From positions 186,001 to 250,000 of the forward strand of contig JBBQBI010000002.1 in NCBI GenBank assembly GCA_038363005.1: 64,000 nucleotides of DNA. Direction: 5' to 3'. The notes under the pieces were generated by a model, which saw only the letters and a program-made list of their open reading frames with translations, was not told the DNA's origin and ran no database searches. A program made the position numbers and the translations under genes. This DNA is from JAKOWB01 sp038363005. GTDB taxonomy: Bacteria; Pseudomonadota; Alphaproteobacteria; Kiloniellales; JACOMY01. Shown here one piece after another: positions 45,397 through 54,045 of this stretch. Within the stretch, counting starts at the first letter, position 1, and each line of letters starts with the position of its first letter.

Positions 45397-47463
45397 ATGC
45401 CCTTTATCGAGACGACACCCTTTTCAGCGGCCTTCCATGACGCGCTGGCCCGCGACCCGCGGGCCGCTGCCGAGCTGGACTGCGCCGACGCCGCCGGCCG
45501 CTTCGCCCGTGGCCTGATCCGCGCCCAGCTGGGCCGCGAGGCTGAGGCGCGGGCGGACTGGGAGGCCGGGGCGACTCCCTCCTGCCGGCTGGAAATCGGC
45601 TTCCTCGACCTGCGGCGACGCCTCGACCCCCGGACACTGCTGGCGCTGGCCGACGAGATCGTCGCCGCCGAGGCAACGGTCAATGGCGGCGACACGCTGC
45701 TGGCGGCGCGCGCCAACCATCTGGCCGCTCTGGCGGAGAACCAGCTGCGCCGCCTGCAGCCGGCGACCGACCGCATGCTGGACGCGCTGGAGATCTACGA
45801 GCGGCTGGAATGCCTGCCGGGGACAGCGCAGGTCAACGACTCCCTGGGCATGGTGCTGGCCTCGCGCGGCCTGGCTGACCTGGCGGCGCTGCACTATGCG
45901 CTGTCGCTGGCCGACAAGGCTGAGCTGGGCGACCGCGAGGGCCAGGCCATCACGCTCGGCAACCTGGGGCGCCTGGCGCTGCAGCAGGGGCGCTTCCGCG
46001 ATGCCATTGCCTTCTTCAAGCGCGACACCGCGATCATCCGCGAGCTGAAGAACGACCGCGCCGAGGCGCGGCTGCTGAACGACGCCGGGCGCGCCCACGC
46101 CGGGCTGGAGGATTACCAGGCCGCGCTGCAGGAACTGACCGAGTCGAAGCGCCTGGCAGCGGCCGGCGGCTTCCTCGACATCGAGCTCATGTCGCTGCGC
46201 GAGATCGCGCTGGTGCAGCTGGCGCGGGGCGAGGTGGCGGCGGCGGCCGCCGCGGTGGCCGAAGCCAAGGGCAAGCTGCCGGCCGAGGGCTATATGCTGG
46301 AGCGCGCCGCGCTGGCGGCCACCGAGGGCCAGTTGCTGGCGACGCAAAACCGCGGCAGCGCCACCGAGCATCCCGGCCTGGCGCTGCTGGAAGGCGCGGT
46401 CAAGGCCTTCACCGAGGCGCGGCTGCCCGACCTGGAGATCCAGACCCGCATGGCGCTGGCCCAGGCCTGCGCCCTCAAGGGCCTGACCAAGAGCGCCGAG
46501 GCCGGCTACTTCGCCGCGCTGAAGGGCGCCATGGCCGAGGGGCTGCAGCGCTATGTGCGGCCGATCAAGGAGGCGCTGGCGCAGCTCGACGTCAAGGCCA
46601 GCAACATCGAGGAGGCACCGCGCCCGCTGCTGGATCGCGTCGGCGATGCCGAGGAGCAGGGCTATGTGAAGCGCGCGCGCCTGGGCGCCGGCGCCTTCGG
46701 CACGGTGTTCCACGCCTTCGACCTGCAGGCCGGGCGCGATGTGGCGCTGAAGCGCATCCATCTTTCGGCGCTCTATGACCCGGCCGAGCGCGACCGCCTG
46801 ATCCAGTCGGCCAAGGCCGAGCTGGAGGCCGCCGCCTCGATCCGCCACCCCGGCGTGGTCAGGGTCTACAACGTCGGCACCGAGCCCAACGGCGACCTCT
46901 ATGTGGTGCAGGAGCTGGTCAAGGGCGAAGGCCTGCACAAGGTGATGACGCGCGAGGGCGCCAAGGGCGCCGCCGAGGTGGCGCCCTATCTGCTGCGCAT
47001 GGCGCAGGCGCTGGACGCGCTGCACCGCGCCGGCGTGGTGCACCGCGACCTGAAGCCCGGCAACGTCATCGTCAAGAACGGTTGGCAGCCGGTGCTGGTC
47101 GACTTCGGCATCGCCCACGTGCCGGGCCGTGCCCAGGTCGCCAAGGACAACCTCGGCACCCTGGAGTACACCGCGCCGGAGCAGGCCGAGGGCGAGGCGG
47201 CGGACGCCCGCGCCGACCTCTACGCGCTGGGCGTCATGGCCTACGAATGGCTGACCGGCAAGCGCCCGCTGGACATCCCACCCGACCTCGACCAGGCGAT
47301 CCGCGTGCTGCGCAAGCAGGACCCAATGCCGCTGCGCAAGGTGCGGCCCGACCTGCCGAAGGAACTCTGCGACCTGGTCGACCAGCTGCTGGAAAAGAAG
47401 CCGAAGAAGCGCCCGGCCAGCGCCGCCGAGGTCGCCGACCGCCTAGCGCCGCTGGCGAGCTGA
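45397..47463 (+). CDS. TPR-Ser/Thr protein kinase (Hanks type)
   Basis: A 688-residue cytosolic protein. The first ~400 residues are helical repeats of TPR type (AQVNDSLGMVLASRGLADLA, QAITLGNLGRLALQQGRF, RAEARLLNDAGRAHAGLEDY), resembling signalling TPR arrays. Residues ~425-688 are a complete protein-kinase domain: Gly loop LGAGAFGTVFHAFD, Lys452 (VALKRI), HRDLKPGN (His549-Arg550-Asp551), Asp569-Phe-Gly and GTLEYTAPEQAEG. There is no transmembrane segment, unlike PknB. FHA domains bind phosphothreonine, and two FHA proteins lie 17-21 kb away, so a link is possible but unproven. It ends at an intergenic palindrome. Confidence 0.9.
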   Translation: MPFIETTPFSAAFHDALARDPRAAAELDCADAAGRFARGLIRAQLGREAEARADWEAGATPSCRLEIGFLDLRRRLDPRTLLALADEIVAAEATVNGGDTLLAARANHLAALAENQLRRLQPATDRMLDALEIYERLECLPGTAQVNDSLGMVLASRGLADLAALHYALSLADKAELGDREGQAITLGNLGRLALQQGRFRDAIAFFKRDTAIIRELKNDRAEARLLNDAGRAHAGLEDYQAALQELTESKRLAAAGGFLDIELMSLREIALVQLARGEVAAAAAAVAEAKGKLPAEGYMLERAALAATEGQLLATQNRGSATEHPGLALLEGAVKAFTEARLPDLEIQTRMALAQACALKGLTKSAEAGYFAALKGAMAEGLQRYVRPIKEALAQLDVKASNIEEAPRPLLDRVGDAEEQGYVKRARLGAGAFGTVFHAFDLQAGRDVALKRIHLSALYDPAERDRLIQSAKAELEAAASIRHPGVVRVYNVGTEPNGDLYVVQELVKGEGLHKVMTREGAKGAAEVAPYLLRMAQALDALHRAGVVHRDLKPGNVIVKNGWQPVLVDFGIAHVPGRAQVAKDNLGTLEYTAPEQAEGEAADARADLYALGVMAYEWLTGKRPLDIPPDLDQAIRVLRKQDPMPLRKVRPDLPKELCDLVDQLLEKKPKKRPASAAEVADRLAPLAS

Positions 47464-47475
47464 AACCCTTATCAG

Positions 47476-47624
47476 CCCTCTCCCATCGGGAGAGGGCGCC
47501 GCGCGGCAGCGCGGCGGGTGAGGGGAAGCGGTCGATAGCAGCGCGCTCTTGCCAGTCTGCGCGGAGTTTCGACGCTTCCCCTCACCCGCTCGCTGCGCTC
47601 GCACCCTCTCCCGATGGGAGAGGG
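47476..47624. repeat. long CCCTCTCCC-family palindromic repeat
   Basis: Two small palindromes, CCCTCTCCC-ATC-GGGAGAGGG (47476-47496) and its near copy with GAT (47604-47624), flank inverted blocks GGGTGAGGGGAAGCG and CGCTTCCCCTCACCC, all within 149 bases. The whole element can fold into one long stem. It fills the gap between the convergent kinase and RraA-like genes and holds no gene. Confidence 0.8.
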
Positions 47625-47649
47625 TTTGCTTAGGGAGCGGGTAGGGTGG

Positions 47650-48372
47650 CTATTTCGCCGCTTGCGCCTTGGCCCAGCTGGTCTGGTGCACCTTGGTGCC
47701 GCTGGCTTCCACCAGCTTGCCCATGCCCAGGATGTCGTAGAGCACTTCGCCTTTGGCGATGCGGTCGCGGATGCCGACCTCCTTGGCGGAGCGCTGGCGG
47801 GCGCCGGAGACGGCGCGCTCCAGGTACTCCAGCGGCAGCACCAGCACGCCGTCGGCGTCGGCTACGATGATGTCGCCGGGATTGACCAGCACGCCGTCGC
47901 AGACCAGCGGCACGTTGACCGCGCCGGGGCCGCGCTTTTCCGGGTGCATCGGGCTGATGGCGGTGGCCCAGGTCGGGAAGTCCATGGCCTCCAGCGTCGC
48001 CACGTCGCGCACGGCGCCATCGGCGACCACGGCGGCGATGCCCTTCTTCTTGGCGAAGGTCGCGGCCACATCACCCCACAGCGCGCCCTGCGTGCCGCCG
48101 CCGTTGGTGAAGACCAGCACATCGCCGGCCTGCGCGTGATAGAGCGCGGCGTGGATCATCAGGTTGTCGCCCGGGTAGTTGTAGGCGGTGACCGCCGGAC
48201 CGGCGATGCGCTTGCTGCGATCCAGCGGACGCATGCGCGGGCTCATCAGCAGCATGCGGCCGCCGACGCCGCCCAGCGCCTCGTGCAAGTCGGCGATGCC
48301 ATAGGTCGCGGCTTCGGCCACCAGGGCGGCGTCGGCGCGGGGAATCTCGGTGTAGATCACGGGTTCCAGCAC
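47650..48372 (-). CDS. RraA-family protein / 4-carboxy-4-hydroxy-2-oxoadipate aldolase-like
   Basis: A 240-residue protein of the RraA fold (class II pyruvate aldolase type). Motifs are GIADLHEALGGVGGRMLLMS, AVTAYNYPGDNLMIHAALY, AGDVLVFTNGGGTQGALWGD and the metal-site region AAVVADGAVRDVATLEAMDF. GTG 48372 after GGAAAGG is chosen. An in-frame TTG at 48393 starts upstream of that site. With the neighbouring LigI-like hydrolase this fits aldol cleavage of a 4-carboxy-4-hydroxy-2-oxoadipate-type intermediate to pyruvate plus oxaloacetate, as in protocatechuate/gallate 4,5-cleavage, but the ring-cleavage dioxygenase is not here. Confidence 0.83.
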   Translation of the reverse strand: MLEPVIYTEIPRADAALVAEAATYGIADLHEALGGVGGRMLLMSPRMRPLDRSKRIAGPAVTAYNYPGDNLMIHAALYHAQAGDVLVFTNGGGTQGALWGDVAATFAKKKGIAAVVADGAVRDVATLEAMDFPTWATAISPMHPEKRGPGAVNVPLVCDGVLVNPGDIIVADADGVLVLPLEYLERAVSGARQRSAKEVGIRDRIAKGEVLYDILGMGKLVEASGTKVHQTSWAKAQAAK

Positions 48373-48389
48373 GGTACTTACCTTTCCAA

Positions 48390-49232
48390 TCAAGCGAAGT
48401 CGTAGAGGGCGAGGGGGTTGTCCACCAGGATCTGGCGGCGCTGCCTCTCGTCGGTGATCCAGCCGGCGAGGGCGTCCAGCAGCACGCGGTCGTCCGGCGG
48501 GTGGTCGCGGTGCGAGGGGTGCGGCCAGTCGGTGCCCCAGAGCACGCGTGTCGGGTCGGTGGCGACCAGCGCGCGCGGCAGCGGCGCCACGTCGCCATAG
48601 GGTGCGCCGGTCGCGGTGATGCCATAGGCGTGCGAGACCTTGACCCAGGTGTTGCCGGCCTTGACCAGGTCCAGCAGGTCCTGGAAGGCCGGGCTGGCGG
48701 TGCCGTCCGCCGCCTTGTTCAGCGCGATGTGGTCGATGATCAGCGGCACCTCGGCTTTGAGCAACCGGCTTTTCATCTCGGTGATCAGCCCGGCGCGGTT
48801 CAGCATCAGCGCGATGTGCCAGCCCAGGCGCTTAATGCGGCCGGCCACCACTTCCAGCGCGTCCAGCGAGACGCCGCCCTTGGCCATGTTGGAGAGGCGC
48901 ACGCCACGCACGCCCTGGGCATGCAGGCGGTCCAGCGTCGCCTCGTCGATGGCGGGATCGATGGCGGCCACGGCGCGCAGCCGCGCTGGCAGCGCCGCGG
49001 CGGCGTCGGCGGTGCGGCGGTTGTCGGTGCCATAGACGCTGGGCTGCACGATCACGCCGCGCTGAAAGCCGAGGCGGTCGAGCAGTGCCAGGTAGCTCTC
49101 CAGCGAGGCGTCGGCCGGGGTGTAGGAACGCTCCGCCGTGTAGGGATAGCGCGCCTCCGGCCCGAAGATATGGGCATGGCAGTCGCAGGCCCCGGGCGGC
49201 GGGCGATAGCCCGCGGTCTTGCTGTCAGTCAT
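48390..49232 (-). CDS. amidohydrolase-family hydrolase, LigI (2-pyrone-4,6-dicarboxylate lactonase)-like
   Basis: A 280-residue metal-dependent TIM-barrel hydrolase. PPPGACDCHAHIFGPEARYP gives the strand-1 HxH motif. Later features include GFQRGVIVQPSVYGTDNR, VRGVRLSN, PLIIDHIALNKA and the catalytic Asp in VLWGTDWPHPSHRD. This pattern matches the COG3618/LigI group, which opens 2-pyrone-4,6-dicarboxylate or similar lactones. The start at 49232 follows GAAGGAGC. The RraA-like gene begins 18 bases after its stop, and DctM is 26 bases upstream, so all belong to one operon. Confidence 0.85.
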   Translation of the reverse strand: MTDSKTAGYRPPPGACDCHAHIFGPEARYPYTAERSYTPADASLESYLALLDRLGFQRGVIVQPSVYGTDNRRTADAAAALPARLRAVAAIDPAIDEATLDRLHAQGVRGVRLSNMAKGGVSLDALEVVAGRIKRLGWHIALMLNRAGLITEMKSRLLKAEVPLIIDHIALNKAADGTASPAFQDLLDLVKAGNTWVKVSHAYGITATGAPYGDVAPLPRALVATDPTRVLWGTDWPHPSHRDHPPDDRVLLDALAGWITDERQRRQILVDNPLALYDFA

Positions 49233-49258
49233 GGCGCAACGCTCCTTCTTGTCGGTCC

Positions 49259-50527
49259 CTAGCGCAGCAGGCGCGGCAGCCACAGGGAGAGGTCTTCGAC
49301 ATAGGTCACCAGCAGCAGCACGCCGATGGCCACTGCCAGGAAGGGCAGCACGGCGCGCACCATTGCTTCCAGCGGCAGCTTGCTGATGCTGCAGACGATG
49401 TAGAGGCAGATGCCGACCGGCGGCGTCATCAGGCCGATGGTCAGGTTCAGCACCATGATGATGCCGAAGTGGATCGGGTCGATGCCCATCTGGTGCGCCA
49501 CCGGCAGCAGGATCGGCGTGAAGACGATGATCGCCGAGGCGGTCTCCAGCAGCATGCCGACGACCAGCAGCACGACGTTCACCAGCAGCAGGAAGACCAG
49601 CGGGTCGCTGCTGATCGACAGCATCAGCTTGGCCAGCATGGCGGCGGTCTGCTGCGTGGTCAGCACCCAGGCGACGCTGCTGGCCAGCGCGACGATGATC
49701 ATCACCACGCCGGTGGTGCGCGCGGTGTGATAGAGGATCGCCGGCAGGCGGCTGAAGCGAATCTCCTTGTAGACGAAGGCGCCTACCAGCAGGGCATAGA
49801 GCGCGGCGATGGCCGCCGCCTCGGTCGGGGTGAAACGCCCGCCGATGATGCCGCCGACGATGATCACCGGCATCAGCAGCGCCAGACTGCCGTCCAGGAT
49901 GGAGCGCAGCAGCACGCGGCGGGACGCGCGCGCGCGTCGTGGCAGGCCGTGGCGGTGGCTGTAGAAGACGACATAGGCCATCAGCGCCAGGCCCAGCAGG
50001 ACGCCGGGAATCAGGCCGGCCAGCAACAGCTTGCCGATCGAGGTGTTGGCGCTGGCGCCATAAATCACCATGGGGATCGAGGGCGGGATGATCGGTCCGA
50101 CGGCCGAGGCGCCGGCGGTCAACGCGGCGGAGAAGCTGGCCTTGTAGCCCTCGCGCTTCATGCTGGGGATCAGCACCGAGCCGACGGCGGCGCAGTCGGC
50201 CGCGGCCGAGCCGCTGACCCCCGCCATCACCATGTTGGTCAGCACGTTGACGTGGCCCAGGCCGCCGCGCAGGTGACCGACGATGGCCTGCGAGAAGTTC
50301 ACCAGGCGCAGGGTGATGCCGCCCTCGTTCATTAGGTGGCCGGCCAGCACGAAGAAGGGAATGGCGGTCAGGATGAAGTTACCGCTGGCCGAGATCGCGG
50401 TTTCCACCAGGATCGAGGGCGTGGTGCCGGCCTGCAGCAGGAAGACCAGCGTGCTCATGCCCATGGCCAGCGAGATCGGCAGGCCCAGCATGAGCAGGAT
50501 GGCGAAGGTGACGCCCAGCGTGATCAC
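49259..50527 (-). CDS. dctM: TRAP transporter large permease (DctM)
   Basis: A 422-residue membrane protein with about 12 helices, the sodium-coupled translocating subunit of a TRAP transporter. It shows AIPFFVLAGHLMNEGGIT, the family signature region GVSGSAAADCAAVGSVLIPSM, GASAVGPIIPPSIPMVIYG, and GLMTPPVGICLYIVCSISK. Start GTG 50527 overlaps the stop of dctQ (GTGA). A longer in-frame reading up to 52135 is antisense-free but covers dctQ and the dehydrogenase in a wrong frame, and is rejected. It brings the operon's organic-acid substrate into the cell. Confidence 0.93.
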   Translation of the reverse strand: MITLGVTFAILLMLGLPISLAMGMSTLVFLLQAGTTPSILVETAISASGNFILTAIPFFVLAGHLMNEGGITLRLVNFSQAIVGHLRGGLGHVNVLTNMVMAGVSGSAAADCAAVGSVLIPSMKREGYKASFSAALTAGASAVGPIIPPSIPMVIYGASANTSIGKLLLAGLIPGVLLGLALMAYVVFYSHRHGLPRRARASRRVLLRSILDGSLALLMPVIIVGGIIGGRFTPTEAAAIAALYALLVGAFVYKEIRFSRLPAILYHTARTTGVVMIIVALASSVAWVLTTQQTAAMLAKLMLSISSDPLVFLLLVNVVLLVVGMLLETASAIIVFTPILLPVAHQMGIDPIHFGIIMVLNLTIGLMTPPVGICLYIVCSISKLPLEAMVRAVLPFLAVAIGVLLLVTYVEDLSLWLPRLLR

Positions 50528-51072
50528 GTCGCGGCCTCTACCGGGCCGGCGTGCGGCGAGGCGATGCCGGCCAGGATGCCGACGATGCGGCAGAGGGCGG
50601 TGAAGCTTACCAGCCCCATGCCGACCGGCACCGCCAGCGTGACGTAGAACTGGCTGATGTCCATGGTGTAGCCGGTGGCCGAGGCGTTGATCAGCGCCAG
50701 GCGCCAGCCGTAGACCGCGAAGCAGGCGAAGAAGGCGACCAGCAGCAGGTGGGTGAAGATGCCGACCGCGGCGCGCAGCCGCGGCCGCAACCGTGTCACC
50801 AGCAGCTCCACGGCAATATGCTCGCCATGCGCGAAGGCCGCGGCGCCACCCAGGAAGGTCAGCCAGATCATCAGATTCTGCGTCGCTTCCGAGGTCCAGA
50901 TGATCGGGATCAGCAGGAAGCGCGCCACCACCTGCAGTACGACGATCAGCACCATGGCGGCGACGATCACCACCAGCAGCCACTTCACCAGCACACCCAA
51001 CAGGCCTTCGACCCGCATGAGCCCGCCGTGTATCGCCGCCAGCCGCCCCCGCGGCGCGCTGTCCCCCGCCAT
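50524..51072 (-). CDS. dctQ: TRAP transporter small permease (DctQ)
   Basis: A 182-residue membrane protein with four helices (LVKWLLVVIVAAMVLIVVLQ, LTFLGGAAAFAHGEHIAV, HLLLVAFFACFAVYGW, LAVPVGMGLVSFTALCRIVG). The DctQ hallmark W-x-EE/A-like TSEATQNLMIWLTFLG is followed by AFAHGEHI. It pairs with DctM. The start is six bases from the stop of the upstream dehydrogenase gene, and its stop overlaps the DctM start. Confidence 0.92.
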   Translation of the reverse strand: MAGDSAPRGRLAAIHGGLMRVEGLLGVLVKWLLVVIVAAMVLIVVLQVVARFLLIPIIWTSEATQNLMIWLTFLGGAAAFAHGEHIAVELLVTRLRPRLRAAVGIFTHLLLVAFFACFAVYGWRLALINASATGYTMDISQFYVTLAVPVGMGLVSFTALCRIVGILAGIASPHAGPVEAAT

Positions 51073-51078
51073 GGCAGC

Positions 51079-51978
51079 CTAGCTCTTGGCCGGCAGGCGC
51101 CGGCTCAGCTCGGCAATCGCCTCCTGCCAGGTCTTGGGCATCTCGCCGTGGAAGGTATCGGCGACGCCGGACGCGGTGTCGCGGCGGTACAGCGCCAATG
51201 CGGCGTCGGTCATCACCGGATCGATGCCGGCGGCCACCACGGTCTCGCGGATCAGCGACAGCTCGTCGCCGCGCCGGCCGGAATGGATCATGTGGCTCTT
51301 CACCAGGAAGGCGCCGAAGTCGTTGAAGGACTCGTCGTCCATCGCCTGCACCACCGAGGCCAGCACCTCGGCGCCGACGCCGAAGCGCTCGGCGGTCAGC
51401 AGCATCTCGACCATCAGGCCCTCGACGCCCTTCATCATGACGCCGCGCACCATCTTCAGCGCCGAGGCGGCGCCGATCTTGCCGCCCAGCACCTTCATCT
51501 CCAGGTCGTAGGGCTGCAGCTTGTCGTAGAGCGCCTGTGAGTCCGGGCCGCTCATGTAGATATAGAGCCCCTTGTGGCCGCGGATGTGCACGCCGGTGCC
51601 GCTCATCGAGGCGTCGACCACCTGCACGCCCTTGGGGCGGAGCAGGGCATCGATTTCCTGCTTCATGGTCGGTGCGCTGGAATTGACGTCGAGGAAGTAC
51701 TGCCCCTTGCGGGCATGTGGGGCGAAGGCCTTGGCGGCGGCCACCGCGGCCATCGGCGTCACCGCCGACAGCACCACCTCGCAGTCGGCCAGGATGGCGG
51801 CGTCGTCGCTGATCGGGATGCCGAGCTTCTGCGCCCGGCCGCTGACCACGTCGGCCAGCGGGCCGTCCTTGGCCTGGCGGTCGAAGGCGACCAGCGGGCT
51901 GGCCCCGGCGGCCTGCATGCCCTTGGCCAGGGCAAAGCCGATCTCGCCGAAACCGAGATAACCGACGCTGAGCGACAT
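51079..51978 (-). CDS. NAD(P)-dependent beta-hydroxyacid-type dehydrogenase with DUF1932 domain
   Basis: A 299-residue oxidoreductase of the 6PGDH/3-hydroxyisobutyrate dehydrogenase superfamily. The Rossmann motif GYLGFGEIG is at the start. The substrate loop is DVNSSAPTMKQEIDALL (analogue of DAPVSGG) with DASMSGTGVHIRG. The active Lys is in GGKIGAASALKMVRGVMMKG. The C-terminal half is DUF1932-like. It lies between the binding-protein and permease genes of the TRAP operon, so it likely oxidises the imported hydroxy-acid or a downstream catabolite. Confidence 0.85.
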   Translation of the reverse strand: MSLSVGYLGFGEIGFALAKGMQAAGASPLVAFDRQAKDGPLADVVSGRAQKLGIPISDDAAILADCEVVLSAVTPMAAVAAAKAFAPHARKGQYFLDVNSSAPTMKQEIDALLRPKGVQVVDASMSGTGVHIRGHKGLYIYMSGPDSQALYDKLQPYDLEMKVLGGKIGAASALKMVRGVMMKGVEGLMVEMLLTAERFGVGAEVLASVVQAMDDESFNDFGAFLVKSHMIHSGRRGDELSLIRETVVAAGIDPVMTDAALALYRRDTASGVADTFHGEMPKTWQEAIAELSRRLPAKS

Positions 51979-52017
51979 GGGCGGTCCTTGGATCTTTGGA
52001 GGAATGTTCGGGTGGAC

Positions 52018-52044
52018 GCGGCCGGCAGCCCAGCTGCCGGCCGC
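52018..52044 (-). terminator. intra-operon stem-loop after dctP
   Basis: Perfect 11-base arms GCGGCCGGCAG (52018-52028) and CTGCCGGCCGC (52034-52044) around CCCAG, lying 20 bases after the dctP stop and about 40 bases before the dehydrogenase start. No T-run follows, so it may stabilise the dctP mRNA or attenuate read-through, giving more binding protein than permease, as is common in transporter operons. Confidence 0.6.
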
Positions 52045-52064
52045 TTCCCAGTCTACGACAGGCG

Positions 52065-53066
52065 TCAGTTGGCCTTGGCGGCGGCAATCGAGAGATCGAG
52101 CAGGTCGCTGCCGACGATCGGCCGGAACTGCTCATAGACCGGCGCCATGGCGGCCTGGAAAGCCGGCAGGTCGACTTCGACGAACTCCATGCCCTCCGCC
52201 TTCAGGTCGGCGCGCATCTTGTCCTCGCGATCGGCCACCGCGTTGCGCATGGCCACCGCGGCCTGCTGGCCGGCATCGACCACGACCTTCTGCTGCTCCG
52301 GCGTCAGCGATTCGAACACCGCCAGGCTCATCATGATGGGCTGGGCGTTGTAGCTGTGCTGGGTCAGCGAGACGTACTTGGTGACCTCGTACATCTTGTT
52401 GGCGTGGATCGAGACCAGCGGCACCTCAAGGCCGTCGACCAGGCCCTGCTGCAGGGCCGTGTAGGTCTCCGCCCAGGCCACTGGCGTCGGGATGGCATTG
52501 ACCGCCTTGAACATGGCGGCGAACAGCGGGCTGTCCTGGATGCGGATGCGCAGGCCGGCCAGGTCGGCCGGCTTGGCGACCGGGGTGGAGACCGTCTCCA
52601 TGTTGCGATAGCCGCCCCAGCCCCAGCCCAGTCCCTTGATGCCGGCGGCCGCCAGGTCGGCGTTCAGCGCCGCGCCGACCTCGCCGTCCAGCAGCTTGGC
52701 CGCCACGGCGGGGTTGGAGAAGAGGAAGGGCAGGTCGAGCAACTGGCTGCGCGGGAAGTTGCTGGCCAGGAAGCCGGCCGAGACGATGCCGCAGTCGATC
52801 GAACCGGTGCGCAGGCCCTGCACGATCTCTTTCTGGCCGCCGATCTGGTTCTGGCCGTAGATCTCGATGGTCAGCTCGCCGTTGGTGCCCTTGGACACCA
52901 GGTCGGCGAAGACCTCCGCCGCCACCTGGTGCGGGTGGGTCGGCGCCTCGGGATGGCCCAGGCGCAGCACGCGGGTCTCCGCGGCGGCCCCGGCGGCGGT
53001 CGCCGCCAGCAGGCTGCCCGCGACAGCGAAGCTCATGAACCTGTCAAGGAATTTGTTTCCGGACAT
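52065..53066 (-). CDS. dctP: TRAP transporter substrate-binding protein (DctP)
   Basis: A 333-residue periplasmic binding protein. Signal peptide ~1-28 (MSFAVAGSLLAATAAGAAAE region). Mature features are LRLGHPEAPTHPHQVAAEVF, GELTIEIYGQNQIGGQKEIV, GLRTGSIDCGIVSAGFLASN, and DLAGLRIRIQDSPLFAAMF with the substrate-carboxylate Arg. It is the promoter-proximal gene of the operon that continues with dehydrogenase, dctQ, dctM, LigI-like and RraA-like genes, and it is divergent from the GntR gene. Confidence 0.93.
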   Translation of the reverse strand: MSGNKFLDRFMSFAVAGSLLAATAAGAAAETRVLRLGHPEAPTHPHQVAAEVFADLVSKGTNGELTIEIYGQNQIGGQKEIVQGLRTGSIDCGIVSAGFLASNFPRSQLLDLPFLFSNPAVAAKLLDGEVGAALNADLAAAGIKGLGWGWGGYRNMETVSTPVAKPADLAGLRIRIQDSPLFAAMFKAVNAIPTPVAWAETYTALQQGLVDGLEVPLVSIHANKMYEVTKYVSLTQHSYNAQPIMMSLAVFESLTPEQQKVVVDAGQQAAVAMRNAVADREDKMRADLKAEGMEFVEVDLPAFQAAMAPVYEQFRPIVGSDLLDLSIAAAKAN

Positions 53067-53134
53067 AGCGTTCCCTTTCCCGTTGGTCGGGCCGCCATGT
53101 CCTCGCGGGCCAGCAGCCTCTTTGGATTGTTCAA

Positions 53135-53153
53135 CAGTCGACCGTAGACTGTC
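53135..53153. promoter_or_regulatory. palindromic operator candidate between dctP and gntR
   Basis: ACAGTC, seven bases, GACTGT: a perfect palindrome with 6-base arms. It is placed 69 bases from the dctP start and 86 bases from the GntR start. The shape and position fit an operator for the divergent FadR-type regulator. No other gene is in the 172-base gap. Confidence 0.5.
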
Positions 53154-53238
53154 GGACGGAAGCTATGGTAGGGTCCGCGTCCTGTCAACGAGGGTTTCGC
53201 GCTAGGCTCCCGCCGCATCGACACCTACGGGGGAGGCC

Positions 53239-53985
53239 ATGCCGGAAGAGTTCATGAGCGTGCTGGGATCGGACTTCGTCCTGACCATGGAGCGGCCGGC
53301 GAGCCTCGCCGAGGTGGCCGCCAAGCAGCTGCGGGAGGCCATTCTCTCGGGCCAGCTGCCGTCCGGCACGCGGCTGATCGAGGCCGACGTCTCGCAGCGC
53401 TTCGGCATCAGCCGCTCGACCCTGCGCCAGGCGCTGCACGCGCTGAGCCGCGAGGGCCTGATCGAGATCCAGAAGAATCGCGGCACCTACGTCGCCAATC
53501 CGCGGGCCGACGACATCGAGCACATGAGCCTGCTGCGCGGCCTGATCGAAGGCGCGGCAGCGCGGCTGGTGGCGACCCGGCGCGACCCGCAGTCGCTGGC
53601 GCGGCTGCGCGGCGTGCTGGAGCAGCAGCGCCAGGCGGTGGGCGGCGAGGATCGCGATGGCTTCATCGGCCTGCACTGGGCCTTCCACCAGGGCATCTGC
53701 GAGGAAGCCGGCAACCCCTTCATCCTGCAGGCCTGGACCGTGCTGGGGAACACCATCCGGCTGTACTATCGCATGGTGATGGTCATTCGCACCGCGGTGC
53801 GCGACAACAGCCTGTTCCTGCAGGCGCTGGAGAGCGAGTCACCCGACGCGGCGGAAGAGCTGCTGCGCGGCCAGCTGCTCAACCGCGCCTATTTCCACCT
53901 GAAGAAGCCGATCCCCGACAGCGTGCTGCCCTATGTGCGCCGCTACGTCGACGCCGAGGGCCGCGTTCGTAGCGGCCACCCCTGA
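53239..53985 (+). CDS. GntR/FadR-family transcriptional regulator (FCD domain)
   Basis: A 248-residue regulator. The N-terminal winged HTH has VAAKQLREAILSGQLPSGTR, LIEADVSQRFGISRSTLRQA, LHALSREGLIEIQKNRGTYV. The C-terminal all-helical FCD domain contains LRGLIEGAAARLVATRR and GLHWAFHQGICEEAGNPF, with Asp/His candidates for metal binding. Such proteins sense small acids and usually repress neighbouring catabolic operons. It is divergent from dctP with a palindrome in between, so it is the probable repressor of the TRAP operon. Confidence 0.9.
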   Translation: MPEEFMSVLGSDFVLTMERPASLAEVAAKQLREAILSGQLPSGTRLIEADVSQRFGISRSTLRQALHALSREGLIEIQKNRGTYVANPRADDIEHMSLLRGLIEGAAARLVATRRDPQSLARLRGVLEQQRQAVGGEDRDGFIGLHWAFHQGICEEAGNPFILQAWTVLGNTIRLYYRMVMVIRTAVRDNSLFLQALESESPDAAEELLRGQLLNRAYFHLKKPIPDSVLPYVRRYVDAEGRVRSGHP

Positions 53986-54045
53986 TCAACGAGCGCCGCA
54001 GGGCGCCACCCGACCAACGCGCATTATCATGGAGGAAGCGCACCG

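Noticed and set aside
45424..47118. Minus-strand frame of 564 codons within the TPR-kinase gene
   Set aside because: Antisense shadow; the kinase motifs lie on the plus strand.
49085..50335. Plus-strand Gln/His/Asp-rich frame over the dctM gene
   Set aside because: Composition is that of antisense to a membrane-protein gene; no domain or start site.
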